In this document: piece after piece, positions 46,021 to 55,969 of the stretch
Position numbering within the stretch: the first letter of the stretch is position 1
Layout of the letters: each line of letters opens with the position of its first letter
Translations under genes and position numbers: made by a program
The notes under the pieces: generated by a model
What the model was told of the DNA's origin: nothing
What the model saw: the letters and a program-made list of their open reading frames with translations, nothing else
The model's database searches: none
From: Acinetobacter courvalinii
Lineage (GTDB): Bacteria > Pseudomonadota > Gammaproteobacteria > Pseudomonadales > Moraxellaceae
Reading direction: 5' to 3'
Length of the DNA: 64,000 nucleotides
NCBI RefSeq assembly: GCF_014635545.1
Contig: NZ_BMDA01000007.1
Location: 62,001-126,000 of the forward strand

Positions 46021-46572
46021 ATTAAACAGCCTGACCGTAACCAACAACAAGGTGCTAAAAGTAACCGTCCTGCAATCAACGATGAGATCCGTGCGAAAGA
46101 AGTACGCCTCGTCGCTGCAGATGGGGAGCAAAAAGGTGTTGTTTCATTAAATGAAGCATTGCGTGCTGCAGAAGAAGCCAATCTTGACCTTGTTGAGATT
46201 GTTGCTAATGCAGAACCGCCTGTTTGTAAAATCATGGACTACAACAAGCACTTATTTGACTTGAAACAAAAGCAAAAAGATGCGAAGAAAAAACAGCATC
46301 AAGTGCAAGTGAAAGAAATCAAGTTACGTCCTGCGACGGATGTAGGTGATTATCAGGTAAAATTGCGTGCAATTTTACGTTTCCTTGAAGAAGGAAACAA
46401 AGTGAAAATTACCTTGCGTTTCCGTGGTCGTGAGATGGCACATCAACAGCTTGGTTTGGCTCAATTACAAAAAATTGAAGCTGACGTTGCTGAGTTTGGT
46501 GTTGTTGAACAAGCGCCGAAGATGGAAGGCCGTCAGATGGGCATGTTACTTGGTCCGAAAAAGAAAAAGTAA
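46021..46572 (+). CDS. infC: Translation initiation factor IF-3, with ATT start codon
   Basis: IF-3 prevents premature 30S-50S joining and checks the initiator codon. The conserved N-terminus begins at ATT (46021): [20 protein letters not shown], with GGAG (46009-46012) eight bases upstream. The first ATG in frame (46159) would delete the N-domain linker-proximal 46 residues including [13 protein letters not shown]. The C-domain shows [10 protein letters not shown] and [20 protein letters not shown] 183-residue product matches the family. Rare AUU start codons let IF-3 repress its own translation in E. coli, and the same is expected here. Confidence 0.93.
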   Translation: MKQPDRNQQQGAKSNRPAINDEIRAKEVRLVAADGEQKGVVSLNEALRAAEEANLDLVEIVANAEPPVCKIMDYNKHLFDLKQKQKDAKKKQHQVQVKEIKLRPATDVGDYQVKLRAILRFLEEGNKVKITLRFRGREMAHQQLGLAQLQKIEADVAEFGVVEQAPKMEGRQMGMLLGPKKKK

Positions 46573-46584
46573 TTTTTTCTTGAT

Positions 46585-46615
46585 AAAAAAGCACCGCAAC
46601 AGGCGGTGCTTTTTT
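46585..46615 (+). terminator. Rho-independent terminator of thrS-infC
   Basis: AGCACCGC (46590-46597) pairs with GCGGTGCT (46603-46610), then T6. It ends the transcript before the unrelated genes that separate infC from rpmI. Confidence 0.93.
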
Positions 46616-46729
46616 ATGTCTGAATCGGCAATGGTTTGTTAAAAATCTGCTTAGGCTCATTCCCCGGCGTAAAGACAGGATATGATAAGATTGCTTGATA
46701 ATTACACGATTTAAAAACTGGAAAAATTC

Positions 46730-47065
46730 ATGTCTACAATTAAAGGTACTCAAGAACTCTCGGAAGTTAATCAAAAAGTGGTACAGGAGGGAGAGGTTCT
46801 GCCACAAGTGAAGCTGAAAGATGGTAGCCGTGTCCAGACAGGTACCGTTGCGACCATGCTACACAATATTAATCTTTATAATGCTGGAGTGCGTGGGGCG
46901 ATTGAAGAAGAGCTGGCCTTGGCGGTCCCGACGTTATTTAAGGTGGGTATGTTCGATCTGTTTTCGGTAGAAGAGTGGATTAATGGCACAAATGCGGGGC
47001 GAAAATTTGTTGGTGAAAAGGCTTTAGAATTTCAGCAAAAGCAAAACGAATTGTCTGATCGTTAG
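46730..47065 (+). CDS. Conserved hypothetical protein
   Basis: A 111-residue soluble protein without signal or membrane segments. It has a basic-acidic N-terminus, LPQVKLKDGSRVQTGTVATM (near 24-43), then LHNINLYNAGVRGAIEEELA, and VPTLFKVGMFDLFSVEEWI. The segment DGSRVQTGTVATMLHNI looks well conserved in style, suggesting a real gene. I do not recognise a named family. It is the first of five genes inserted between infC and rpmI. Confidence 0.65.
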   Translation: MSTIKGTQELSEVNQKVVQEGEVLPQVKLKDGSRVQTGTVATMLHNINLYNAGVRGAIEEELALAVPTLFKVGMFDLFSVEEWINGTNAGRKFVGEKALEFQQKQNELSDR

Positions 47066-47176
47066 CTTTAAAACACGGCACGATTGTTTCTTTTCGTGCT
47101 GATGTGCTGATCAAGATAAGCCAAGTGTGCTATAACGCAACAACAGTCAAGATAACGATCAAACAGGACAACATAA

Positions 47177-47797
47177 ATGATTGACTTATACTACTGGGGT
47201 ACGCCCAATGGACATAAAATAACAATTGCCTTAGAAGAAATGCAGCTGGAATATCAAATTTTCCCCATCAATATTCTTGAAAACGACCAGTTTCAACCTG
47301 ATTTTCTGAGAATCTCTCCAAATAATAAAATCCCTGCAATTGTTGATCAAAATGGCCCACGTGGCGAACCGATTTCCGTATTTGAGTCGGGTGCGATCTT
47401 GCAGTATTTAGGTAGGAAAACTGGATTATTTTATCCAACGGATGAGCAGGAACGGGTTGAAGTTGAACAATGGTTGATGTGGCAAATGGGTGGCTTTGGG
47501 CCAATGCTGGGGCAGAACCATCATTTCAATAAGTTTGCAGCTGAAAAAATTCCCTATGCGATTGACCGTTATGTAAATGAAACCAAACGTCTTTATAATG
47601 TCTTAAACAAGCAGTTGATTGGACAGAAGTTCGTGGCTGGTGAATATTCCATTGCAGACATGGCGATTTTGCCTTGGGCATTACGTTATGAATGGCAGGG
47701 CATTCAACTTGAAGATTATCCGTATGTAAAAGATTATATTGAACGCTTAACCGCCCGCCCTGCGATACAGAAAGCCTTGTCGATCAAGGTGGGATAA
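47177..47797 (+). CDS. Glutathione S-transferase family protein, YfcG-like
   Basis: The 206-residue protein has the thioredoxin-like N-domain (MIDLYYWGTPNGHKITIALE), the cis-Pro in PNNKIPAIVDQ (near 53) and the glutathione-binding FESGAILQYLG (near 72-82). An all-helical C-domain contains VEVEQWLMWQMGGFGPMLGQ and FVAGEYSIADMAILPW. The TPNGHK active-site region resembles YfcG/YghU nu-class enzymes, which reduce disulfides and peroxides with two glutathiones. It appears monocistronic. Confidence 0.9.
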   Translation: MIDLYYWGTPNGHKITIALEEMQLEYQIFPINILENDQFQPDFLRISPNNKIPAIVDQNGPRGEPISVFESGAILQYLGRKTGLFYPTDEQERVEVEQWLMWQMGGFGPMLGQNHHFNKFAAEKIPYAIDRYVNETKRLYNVLNKQLIGQKFVAGEYSIADMAILPWALRYEWQGIQLEDYPYVKDYIERLTARPAIQKALSIKVG

Positions 47798-47943
47798 GAA
47801 CTGAACAACCTTCTTATGCCCAAGGACTGTTCGTTTTGAGAATCCTTGGGAAACCGGATTTATGTCATATAAGAATGATGATGTCTAGTTTATGTCTGAA
47901 TTAGACTAAGCCTTTTCTTTGGTAAATTTAAAAATATATAAAA

Positions 47944-48795
47944 ATGACGACTTCAACAATATCTACCCAGTATCTAGAAAAACTTGGTTTTGCAGGTGAT
48001 TTTTCACCCACTTTGGCTCATCTAAACACCTTACTAAGTCTGCATGTGCAGAAAATTCCTTTTGCTAATTTTTCTTCTTTTTTAGGGGGAGAGGTTTCTT
48101 TGGAATCTGATCAACTTGCTCAGAAGTTATTGAGAAATGATCAAGGGGGTTATTGTCTAGAGCACAGCACCTTAACCAGAATTGCGTTAAACGAACTGGG
48201 ATATGAGGCTTATAACGTGCTAGGACGGGTCTATTATCAAGGCACACCTAGTCGTACGCCAGTACGGACTCATTTGGTCACATTGGTGCATATTGATCAG
48301 CAATTGTTTTTATATGATCCCGGGTTTGGCGGTATGACACCAATGATGGTTTTAACGCTTGACCAAATCGGCGAAACACAGCAGACATCATTAGAGCCTT
48401 TTAGGTTTGTTGAAGTTGCCCAGAGTGGTTTGGATACGACTGTACTGACAGAAATGAAATATATGCTGCAAGTCTGTATTCATGATCAATGGGTCAATGT
48501 CTATGCAATTAACCCCGAACAGCAGATTGCACATGCTGATGCACAGGTCGCAAACTACTACATTTCGACCTCACCAGAATCCTTATTTACTCAGCACTTA
48601 ATGTTATCGATAGCCAATAGCGAAATGCGGATCACGTTAAAAGATCGGGTCTTAAGAACGCATGGCAAAGGCGGCTCAAATAAAAAACAGTTAAGCAATT
48701 TTGATGAATTTGAACGCACCATTAAGACCGTTTTTCAAATGAATATCAGTGATGAGCAATTACAGGCCAGTTGGGGAAAACTGGCACTGACTTAA
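47944..48795 (+). CDS. Arylamine N-acetyltransferase
   Basis: A 283-residue NAT-family enzyme that transfers acetyl from acetyl-CoA to aromatic amines or hydrazines. The catalytic triad is visible: Cys in DQGGYCLEHSTLTRIAL (near 70), His in RTHLVTLVHI (near 110) and Asp in LFLYDPGFGGMTP (near 125). PFANFSSFLGG near 41-51 is the typical N-terminal loop. No xenobiotic cluster surrounds it. The start ATG follows an AT-rich leader without a strong ribosome site. Confidence 0.9.
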   Translation: MTTSTISTQYLEKLGFAGDFSPTLAHLNTLLSLHVQKIPFANFSSFLGGEVSLESDQLAQKLLRNDQGGYCLEHSTLTRIALNELGYEAYNVLGRVYYQGTPSRTPVRTHLVTLVHIDQQLFLYDPGFGGMTPMMVLTLDQIGETQQTSLEPFRFVEVAQSGLDTTVLTEMKYMLQVCIHDQWVNVYAINPEQQIAHADAQVANYYISTSPESLFTQHLMLSIANSEMRITLKDRVLRTHGKGGSNKKQLSNFDEFERTIKTVFQMNISDEQLQASWGKLALT

Positions 48796-48861
48796 TAATT
48801 TCAGCTTATAGTGCTATAGGCTGCTATGCTTTGATTGATATTGAGTGATCCCTTTAAATTG

Positions 48862-49287
48862 ATGTCTTATTTTTTATTATTTCTCTCGGCTTTTGGTGCA
48901 GCGACTTTATTACCCTTACAGTCTGAAGCGGTACTAATGACCTTGCTGGTACAAGGTTTATCTAATCCGTTTTATCTGATCTTGGTTGCGACCATTGGTA
49001 ATGTCTTGGGTTCCTGTGTGAACTGGTGGCTTGGCCTGAAAATCGAACACTTTAAAGATAAAAAGTGGTTTCCTGTTTCTGAGCAGCGTTTAAAACAAGC
49101 CCAGCAGATTTATCATAAATATGGTTTCTATTCGCTGTTGCTGAGTTGGACACCTGTGATTGGCGACCCGATTACCCTGATTGCAGGCTTGATGAAAGAG
49201 AACTTTTGGCGATTCTTTGTGATTGTCACAATCGCCAAAGGTGGGCGTTATTTAACTTTATATGCTTTGTATCTCGGTATCTTTTAA
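48862..49287 (+). CDS. YqaA/DedA-like membrane protein
   Basis: A membrane protein of about 141 residues with a VTT/SNARE-associated-type domain: MSYFLLFLSAFGAATLLPLQ, SEAVLMTLLVQGLSNPFYLI, then ATIGNVLGSCVNWWLG and a PVIGDPITLIAGLMKENFW re-entrant-like motif (GDP...G). Relatives in the DedA superfamily carry phospholipids or affect membrane potential. I prefer the ATG at 48862; TTG codons from 48835 could add nine residues. It is convergent with the following MFS gene. Confidence 0.78.
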   Translation: MSYFLLFLSAFGAATLLPLQSEAVLMTLLVQGLSNPFYLILVATIGNVLGSCVNWWLGLKIEHFKDKKWFPVSEQRLKQAQQIYHKYGFYSLLLSWTPVIGDPITLIAGLMKENFWRFFVIVTIAKGGRYLTLYALYLGIF

Positions 49288-49322
49288 AAAATAAGGAGGA
49301 AGACAAATGCTTCCTCTCAGCT

Positions 49323-50576
49323 CTATTGATCTGAACCTTTGGTAATATCGACCTTGAATAAGTCACTGGTTTTAAACCAGCAATAACTCACCACGGCAAG
49401 GGTCATACAACCGCCAAAAATGGTGGCGGTGATGGTACCGAGATATTTGGCTGCCAGACCGGATTCAAATGCGCCCAGTTCATTGCTTGAAGAAACAAAC
49501 ATCCCATTCACAGCAGCGACACGACCTCGCATATTTTCAGGAGGGAAGATTTGCAGCACGGTTTGACGAACCACAACCGAAACACTGTCACAGGCACCGG
49601 TCATGGCAAGAGCAAATAGTGACAGCCACATATTGTTTGAGAAGGCGAACAGAATGGTAAAAATACCAAAGCCAGCGACGGCTAACAGCATATTACGCCA
49701 GGCGTGATGCATCGGAGGAAATTTGGTCAGTACGATCATGGTAATCAGTGCACCGATAGAAGGTGCCGCACGTAAGTAGCCTAAGCCTTCGGGGCCAACT
49801 TTTAAGATTTCTTCCGCAAAAATCGGCAATAGCGCAATCACACCGCCAAACAGTACCGAGACCAGATCCAGTGAGATGGCCCATAATACAATCTTGGTTT
49901 TCCAGATAAAACGGAAACCATCGGTCAGGCTTTGCAGCACATTCTCGGTTTCCATTTTCGGAAAAGTTCGCTTCGCTAGGCAGTTAATTAAAATGAAGCA
50001 AACCGCCAATAATGCAGATACCGCAAACAGACTGGTTTCACGCCCTAAAAAAGCCAGCATAAATCCACCGAGCATGGGGCCAATAATCACCCCGCTTTGC
50101 CAGCCAATCGTGGTCCAGGTTGCGCCATTGGCATACAGTTCACGTGGAATCAGAAAAGGCTTGAGTGATGTTGCGGAGGGATTGTAAAAGCCACGAATGG
50201 TACCCAAGGCGAAAATAACGGCATAAATGCCCCAAGAGAGTGTGGTGATGCCAATTTTTTCTAAACCATGTAAATGGAACAGTGCCCAAAGTACTAACGG
50301 CAGGGGAATAGAAAAGAACAAACAGACTTTCATGATGCTCTGTTTATTCAGCTTATCTGCAAAATAACCGCCCCATAACGACAAGGTAATGAAGGGGATT
50401 GCCTCTGCCAGACCAATAAAGCCGAGCGTAAGCGGATCACGGGTAATCTGATACAGTGAATAGGCAACGATGATTTCCTGAATCAGGATAGCCAGTGTCA
50501 AGCAGAACTGATTAACAGTCACGATAGAGAAATCCCGATACCGCAAGGCGGCGAAAGCATCATTCTGTATATTCAT
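49323..50576 (-). CDS. MFS transporter, EntS/MFS_3-like
   Basis: A 417-residue, twelve-helix transporter. The start FAALRYRDFSIVTVNQFCLT is typical for MFS_3 (EntS, macrolide-efflux-like) proteins. GGYFADKLNKQSIMKVCLFF provides the loop 2-3 motif, and RQTVLQIFPPENMRGRVAAV the signature after helix 10. Enterobactin exporter-like members export siderophores or drugs; no siderophore genes are near, so the substrate is unknown. The gene is divergent from rpmI. Confidence 0.86.
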   Translation of the reverse strand: MNIQNDAFAALRYRDFSIVTVNQFCLTLAILIQEIIVAYSLYQITRDPLTLGFIGLAEAIPFITLSLWGGYFADKLNKQSIMKVCLFFSIPLPLVLWALFHLHGLEKIGITTLSWGIYAVIFALGTIRGFYNPSATSLKPFLIPRELYANGATWTTIGWQSGVIIGPMLGGFMLAFLGRETSLFAVSALLAVCFILINCLAKRTFPKMETENVLQSLTDGFRFIWKTKIVLWAISLDLVSVLFGGVIALLPIFAEEILKVGPEGLGYLRAAPSIGALITMIVLTKFPPMHHAWRNMLLAVAGFGIFTILFAFSNNMWLSLFALAMTGACDSVSVVVRQTVLQIFPPENMRGRVAAVNGMFVSSSNELGAFESGLAAKYLGTITATIFGGCMTLAVVSYCWFKTSDLFKVDITKGSDQ

Positions 50577-50765
50577 AAGGATGGGTGTTTAAGAATTTGA
50601 TTCTATTATAGGCGCTGATTTTGTGTATGTTTCTCATAATTTGAGAATTAATTATGGAAAATAACGTTTGTAGAAAACACTTCTATTTCTATCAAAAAAT
50701 GAGCATTTTACTTTTGTTTTAGCGGCAGATGCTATATCATACTGCCTTCCTTACCTGCAGGTCGA

Positions 50766-50781
50766 TTTGCAATCGTGCAAA
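50766..50781 (+). promoter_or_regulatory. Hairpin in the rpmI-rplT leader
   Basis: TTTGCA-atcg-TGCAAA (50766-50781) is a perfect hairpin about 32 bases before the rpmI ATG. A TATCAT hexamer at 50735-50740 is a possible -10, placing the hairpin in the 5' leader. L20 represses rpmI-rplT translation through leader RNA in other bacteria; whether this stem is part of such a site is inferred. Confidence 0.4.
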
Positions 50782-50812
50782 CGTGCCGAACAGGTGCCCA
50801 AAAGAGGTTACT

Positions 50813-51007
50813 ATGGCTAAGTTAAAAACTCGCCGTGGTGCAGCTAAACGCTTTAAAGCGACTGCAAACGGTTTCAAGCGCAAACAAGCATTCAAGCGCC
50901 ACATTTTGACCAAAAAATCTGCTAAGCGTATCCGTCAATTGCGCGGTTGTGTAATGGTTCACGTAAGTGACGTTGCATCAGTTCGTGCTATGTGCCCATA
51001 CATCTAA
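50813..51007 (+). CDS. rpmI: 50S ribosomal protein L35
   Basis: The 64-residue basic protein [20 protein letters not shown] is a typical L35, ending in [11 protein letters not shown] use the ATG at 50813, which has AGAGG upstream; a longer open frame from 50729 runs through the leader. It forms a two-gene operon with rplT (11-base gap). Its usual upstream neighbour infC lies 4.2 kb away. Confidence 0.95.
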   Translation: MAKLKTRRGAAKRFKATANGFKRKQAFKRHILTKKSAKRIRQLRGCVMVHVSDVASVRAMCPYI

Positions 51008-51018
51008 GGAGATTATAA

Positions 51019-51378
51019 ATGGCTCGTGTAAAACGTGGTGTAGTGGCTCATCGTCGTCACAAAAAAATTCTTGCTCGCGCTAAAGGTTACTATGGTGCTC
51101 GTTCACGCGTTTATCGCGTAGCGTTCCAAGCGGTAATCAAAGCTGGTCAATACGCATACCGTGACCGCCGTCAAAAGAAACGTCAATTCCGTGCTTTATG
51201 GATTGCGCGTATCAATGCTGGTGCTCGTCAAAACGGTTTGTCTTACAGCCGTATGATCGATGGCTTGAAAAAAGCTCAAGTGATCATCGACCGTCGCGTA
51301 TTAGCTGACATCGCTATGCATGATGCAATCGCATTTGCTGCTTTAGCTGAAAAAGCTAAAGGCGCATTAGCTGCATAA
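51019..51378 (+). CDS. rplT: 50S ribosomal protein L20
   Basis: The 119-residue early assembly protein has the classical start [20 protein letters not shown], the [20 protein letters not shown] helix, and the C-terminal domain [20 protein letters not shown] that serves as the autorepressor in other bacteria. AAGGAG precedes the ATG. A terminator follows, so pheS is not read from this transcript. Confidence 0.97.
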   Translation: MARVKRGVVAHRRHKKILARAKGYYGARSRVYRVAFQAVIKAGQYAYRDRRQKKRQFRALWIARINAGARQNGLSYSRMIDGLKKAQVIIDRRVLADIAMHDAIAFAALAEKAKGALAA

Positions 51379-51393
51379 GCTTAGAGATTCAAA

Positions 51394-51421
51394 AGAAGGC
51401 CGCTTTTTAGCGGTCTTTTTT
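51394..51421 (+). terminator. Rho-independent terminator of rpmI-rplT
   Basis: AGGCCGCT (51397-51404) pairs with AGCGGTCT (51409-51416, one G-U), followed by a T run. It overlaps the last base pairs of the convergent gene. Confidence 0.9.
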
Positions 51422-52556
51422 ATTTCCTGCCTATTATTATAAGTACAGACAAGATTGTGGTAATAAGTAATAAAAACTTAGCAAATTCATATTTCTGAAC
51501 CAATAAAAATAGCCCATATAATATTATTAAGAGTACTGCTAAGACGATGAGTAATGTAGTTAGTGCTCGCCAACCAGAAATAGTTTCAGGTTCTGGCGAA
51601 GTAATATTCTCGATAACTGATGAATCTTGCAAACCCGATTCTTTTTTACTTAATATCATTTCTTTTTCTAACTCATTTTGAGTTTTCACTGAGATATAAG
51701 ATGCTTGATAACTATTAGCCGTATGGCAAATAAGTTGGACAAATTGTTGACCAACTGATTCCTCATAAAGATTAAATTTATTGATTTCTTCCAAATCAAA
51801 GCTTTGATATTCAGACATTTCATTACGTGGATGTTTAAAGCCTCGAAGATTAATTTTTAAAGTTTCGAACTGTTGAAGCAGGGTGAATGCAAGATTATTT
51901 TGTGAGGAGGGATTTTCTAGCAATGGAAAAGTACATCCTTCTTCTTCGTGGGGGTAAAGATGTAAGTTGTTTGTGAACGAAATATCATATGTTCCATAAA
52001 ATTGATAAGGTGCAGAACGAATAAACTCTTGAGTTTCTTTATAGAAATTTTCCCAATTCAGACTGCTATTAAATATTCTAATTTTTTTGTTTTGCTCTAA
52101 ATTTAGAGGAATCAGACTAAACAACATATAGTTCCACTCGTCTTGGGTGGATAGAGTTCCCCAAAACTCTCTAGGATCGCCTATAGGTTGGATATCTTTT
52201 ACAATCTCTCTTTCTATTTTTATTAATGCGATATTGGTATGTCTTAGATTGAAGACTAATACTGGATAATTATTTATTTCAAATAAAAATTTAGATTGAA
52301 TTTTTTCAAATTCAGGAAAGAGTAGGGTAAAAGGATAAAGTGAACAATCGTAGGCACCTTGATGGAATAGATCAAATATTAAGGCATCAATAGAGTCATA
52401 AATAAGTGAGCAATCATCTAAGTCTCTCACCATAAAAATATCGTGATTACGAATGCTCCAATGGTGACGAACGGCATGATAAGAAATGAGGCCTTTAAAA
52501 AACTGTTGAGCATTATGTTGTAAACCTAATATAAACTTCCAGTAATTCTCGGTCAT
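51420..52556 (-). CDS. Tail-anchored membrane protein of unknown function
   Basis: A 378-residue protein, strikingly AT-rich compared with its neighbours. The first 330 residues are soluble and lack a signal peptide; two hydrophobic segments close the protein (ALTTLLIVLAVLLIILYGLF and FLLLITTILSVLIIIG), giving a tail anchor. WKFILGLQHNAQQFFKGLIS near the start and GQQFVQLICHTANSYQAS before the anchor resemble segments of the protein encoded at 53364-54368 (WKQQLALVTYGNEYLAGN and FAKLIVKTANHYQSAQ). I infer paralogy. No family is recognised; the position between rplT and pheS marks an insertion. Confidence 0.75.
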   Translation of the reverse strand: MTENYWKFILGLQHNAQQFFKGLISYHAVRHHWSIRNHDIFMVRDLDDCSLIYDSIDALIFDLFHQGAYDCSLYPFTLLFPEFEKIQSKFLFEINNYPVLVFNLRHTNIALIKIEREIVKDIQPIGDPREFWGTLSTQDEWNYMLFSLIPLNLEQNKKIRIFNSSLNWENFYKETQEFIRSAPYQFYGTYDISFTNNLHLYPHEEEGCTFPLLENPSSQNNLAFTLLQQFETLKINLRGFKHPRNEMSEYQSFDLEEINKFNLYEESVGQQFVQLICHTANSYQASYISVKTQNELEKEMILSKKESGLQDSSVIENITSPEPETISGWRALTTLLIVLAVLLIILYGLFLLVQKYEFAKFLLLITTILSVLIIIGRK

Positions 52557-52628
52557 GGTTTTATAAATACTATTATTTATGAGAAGTTAAGTTGATCATC
52601 ATAGCTGAAATTATCTATGGATTAAAAC

Positions 52629-53006
52629 GTGCGCAGACAATATCACTTTAGACAAGTGGGTCAAGATACTTATATTTGGGATGTACATCATCTGGTTGAG
52701 CGAACCAAAACTTTTGTGATCAAGAAAGTTGCACTTGCTGATATTCGAGAACTCAACGAAGCCTATTGGTTTCCAGATCAATTTCCGACGACACAGCAAA
52801 TCATAGAACATTTTCAATTGGTGCAAGACACCGATCTGAGTTATCCCATTATTTTATGTGCCGAAGGTCGGGTCATGGATGGCATGCATCGTATTGCTAA
52901 AGCTAGTTTACTGAAACATGGCGATATTCTCGCTGTGCAATTTGAACAAACGCCTGAACCCGATTTTATCAATGTGGATGAAGAGGAGCTGGATTATGAT
53001 GATTAA
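52629..53006 (+). CDS. Small ParB-like nuclease-fold protein
   Basis: A 125-residue protein starting at GTG. The central segment SYPIILCAEGRVMDGMHRIA (near 70-89) has the G-R-x-x-D-G-x-H-R box of the ParB N-terminal/sulfiredoxin fold, which in ParB binds CTP. There is no DNA-binding HTH and the C-terminus is acidic (VDEEELDYDD). It is not a chromosome-partition ParB. It is divergent from the tail-anchored gene at 51420-52556. Function unknown. Confidence 0.75.
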   Translation: MRRQYHFRQVGQDTYIWDVHHLVERTKTFVIKKVALADIRELNEAYWFPDQFPTTQQIIEHFQLVQDTDLSYPIILCAEGRVMDGMHRIAKASLLKHGDILAVQFEQTPEPDFINVDEEELDYDD

Positions 53007-53112
53007 ATCAATCTTTTGATTTAATTCAAGATTACATAACCCACACATGTTGCAATAGACTTTTCTCCCTGAATCTTTTTACAGTAAAGAAAACAAGATC
53101 GGGATAAAAAGT

Positions 53113-53310
53113 ATGCGAGTGAGTGTAGAAGGTTTAGAACAAGGCGCGATTGAGACAGAATTAAGTATCTTGCCTAGAAAAGGCGAAACTATCCGGATCT
53201 TCTATGGTCCTGATGCGGAAGTAGAGGGCGAAATTGAAAATATCCATCACATCGTCAATCAGCATGATGGCGGGCATAAAGTTGTTATCAAAATCAGGCC
53301 GACTTTTTAG
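53113..53310 (+). CDS. Small conserved hypothetical protein
   Basis: A 65-residue protein: MRVSVEGLEQGAIETELSIL, then PRKGETIRIFYGPDAEVEGE and HDGGHKVVIKIRPTF. The alternation of hydrophobic and polar residues suggests a small beta barrel. GGGA lies upstream of the ATG, and a strong terminator follows, both supporting a real gene. I do not recognise the family. Confidence 0.7.
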   Translation: MRVSVEGLEQGAIETELSILPRKGETIRIFYGPDAEVEGEIENIHHIVNQHDGGHKVVIKIRPTF

Positions 53311-53318
53311 ATTAAATA

Positions 53319-53350
53319 GAAAACCTAGATGAAGTGATCTAGGTTTTTTT
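53319..53350. terminator. Bidirectional terminator
   Basis: AAACCTAGAT (53321-53330) pairs with ATCTAGGTTT (53337-53346), followed by T7. It serves the small gene at 53113 and can also serve the convergent gene ending at 53364. Confidence 0.92.
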
Positions 53351-53363
53351 ATTTAGTCTATCG

Positions 53364-54368
53364 TTATAAGCCGAAATAATACGCACACACGCAGATGATA
53401 AGGGTGAGTAGAATTAATTTGATCACACCTGAAGCACCAACTTTATGATGTTGCTGAGTATTGTTAAGTCGTTGTGGAATTTCCATGGTGCGGTCGATGA
53501 TTTCGGGCTCTTCCGCTGTCAATTGAGCACTTTGATAATGATTGGCAGTTTTCACAATCAATTTGGCAAATAGGTCATCCGCTTTTTGCAAAAAGTTGCG
53601 CACGTTAATTTGCTCTTCGGGGCTAAGCAATTCGCCAGCCGCAGTGTAAGGATGCTTCTTTTGCTGTTCTAAATAATCCACTAATGCTTGGGTGCGGTGT
53701 AATAAGCGGTGTGCACAGTCAGCTGGATAGTCGGTTGGGATCAAGGCAAGTTGTTGACTTGATAGCTCATCTGGATCGACTGCATAACCGTAAAAAGGAA
53801 AGTCCTGCTGTTCAGGTTCTATAAAGTTGTCCGCATATTTGCTGTCAAATAATTCTCTTTCCAGAAAAATAGCAACTTCATTCCAGTTGACTTTTTTGAG
53901 ATCTGCATCGATTTTTTTGGCGAACTTATCATTTAACTCGTAACGCCAAAGATCTTCTTGACGTAGCGTTGATTGCTGAGAGACGGGCGTTTGAAATTCA
54001 CTGTCGCTATTGTCCCACTCTGCCAGTTCATGTCCACAGATCCAGGCCGTTTTTTTGTTGGCTTGATGGCTTACGATAAAATGTGCGAAGGGAAGCAGTT
54101 CAACATTGGCATTCGGATTTTGTTCATCATTGAGCAGGCTAGATAAATGTAGACTCAGCTTTTTTACGCCTTGTTTTTTTAAGCCTTCAAGCCAGATCTG
54201 GAAATGTTGAGCCAGTAGATGCTGTGACAGTAAATCTCTGAAGATCAGACGATTTTGATTAAAAACCGGGTGTTCAATCCAGCGACTGAAATTGAGATTT
54301 CCTGCAAGGTATTCATTGCCATAGGTGACAAGGGCAAGTTGCTGTTTCCAGATTTGATCAAGCGCCAT
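53364..54368 (-). CDS. Tail-anchored membrane protein, relative of the 51420-52556 protein
   Basis: A 334-residue protein without signal peptide, with a single C-terminal hydrophobic helix (GVIKLILLTLIICVCAYYFG) followed by one residue, so it should be tail-anchored in the inner membrane. The segment LFAKLIVKTANHYQSAQLTA before the anchor and WKQQLALVTYGNEYLAGN at the start match the layout of the protein at 51420-52556. A charged middle contains LNDKFAKKIDADLKKVNWNE. Not a family I can name. Its base composition is closer to the chromosome than that of its relative. Confidence 0.75.
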   Translation of the reverse strand: MALDQIWKQQLALVTYGNEYLAGNLNFSRWIEHPVFNQNRLIFRDLLSQHLLAQHFQIWLEGLKKQGVKKLSLHLSSLLNDEQNPNANVELLPFAHFIVSHQANKKTAWICGHELAEWDNSDSEFQTPVSQQSTLRQEDLWRYELNDKFAKKIDADLKKVNWNEVAIFLERELFDSKYADNFIEPEQQDFPFYGYAVDPDELSSQQLALIPTDYPADCAHRLLHRTQALVDYLEQQKKHPYTAAGELLSPEEQINVRNFLQKADDLFAKLIVKTANHYQSAQLTAEEPEIIDRTMEIPQRLNNTQQHHKVGASGVIKLILLTLIICVCAYYFGL

Positions 54369-55895
<1,527 letters not shown>

Positions 55896-55906
55896 ACAGA
55901 TTTGGA

Positions 55907-55938
55907 CCTCTCCCTAACCTCTCCTAAAAGGAGAGGGG
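55907..55938 (+). repeat. Palindromic repeat between pheS and pheT
   Basis: TCTCCCTAA (55909-55917) leads into CCTCTCC-taaaa-GGAGAGG (55918-55936). The lead-in and the C-rich/G-rich hairpin resemble the larger element at 4629-4735. With no T-run it should allow read-through into pheT, possibly with partial attenuation or mRNA processing. Confidence 0.55.
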
Positions 55939-55969
55939 AACAAAAGTAGATTTATAGGTTTTTAATAAA

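Noticed and set aside
46159-46572. Shorter IF-3 starting at the first ATG
   Set aside because: It would remove the conserved N-terminal domain that is plainly encoded upstream in frame from the ATT.
52629-53006. Chromosome or plasmid partition ParB
   Set aside because: Too short, no helix-turn-helix, no parA or parS nearby; only the N-terminal fold motif is shared.
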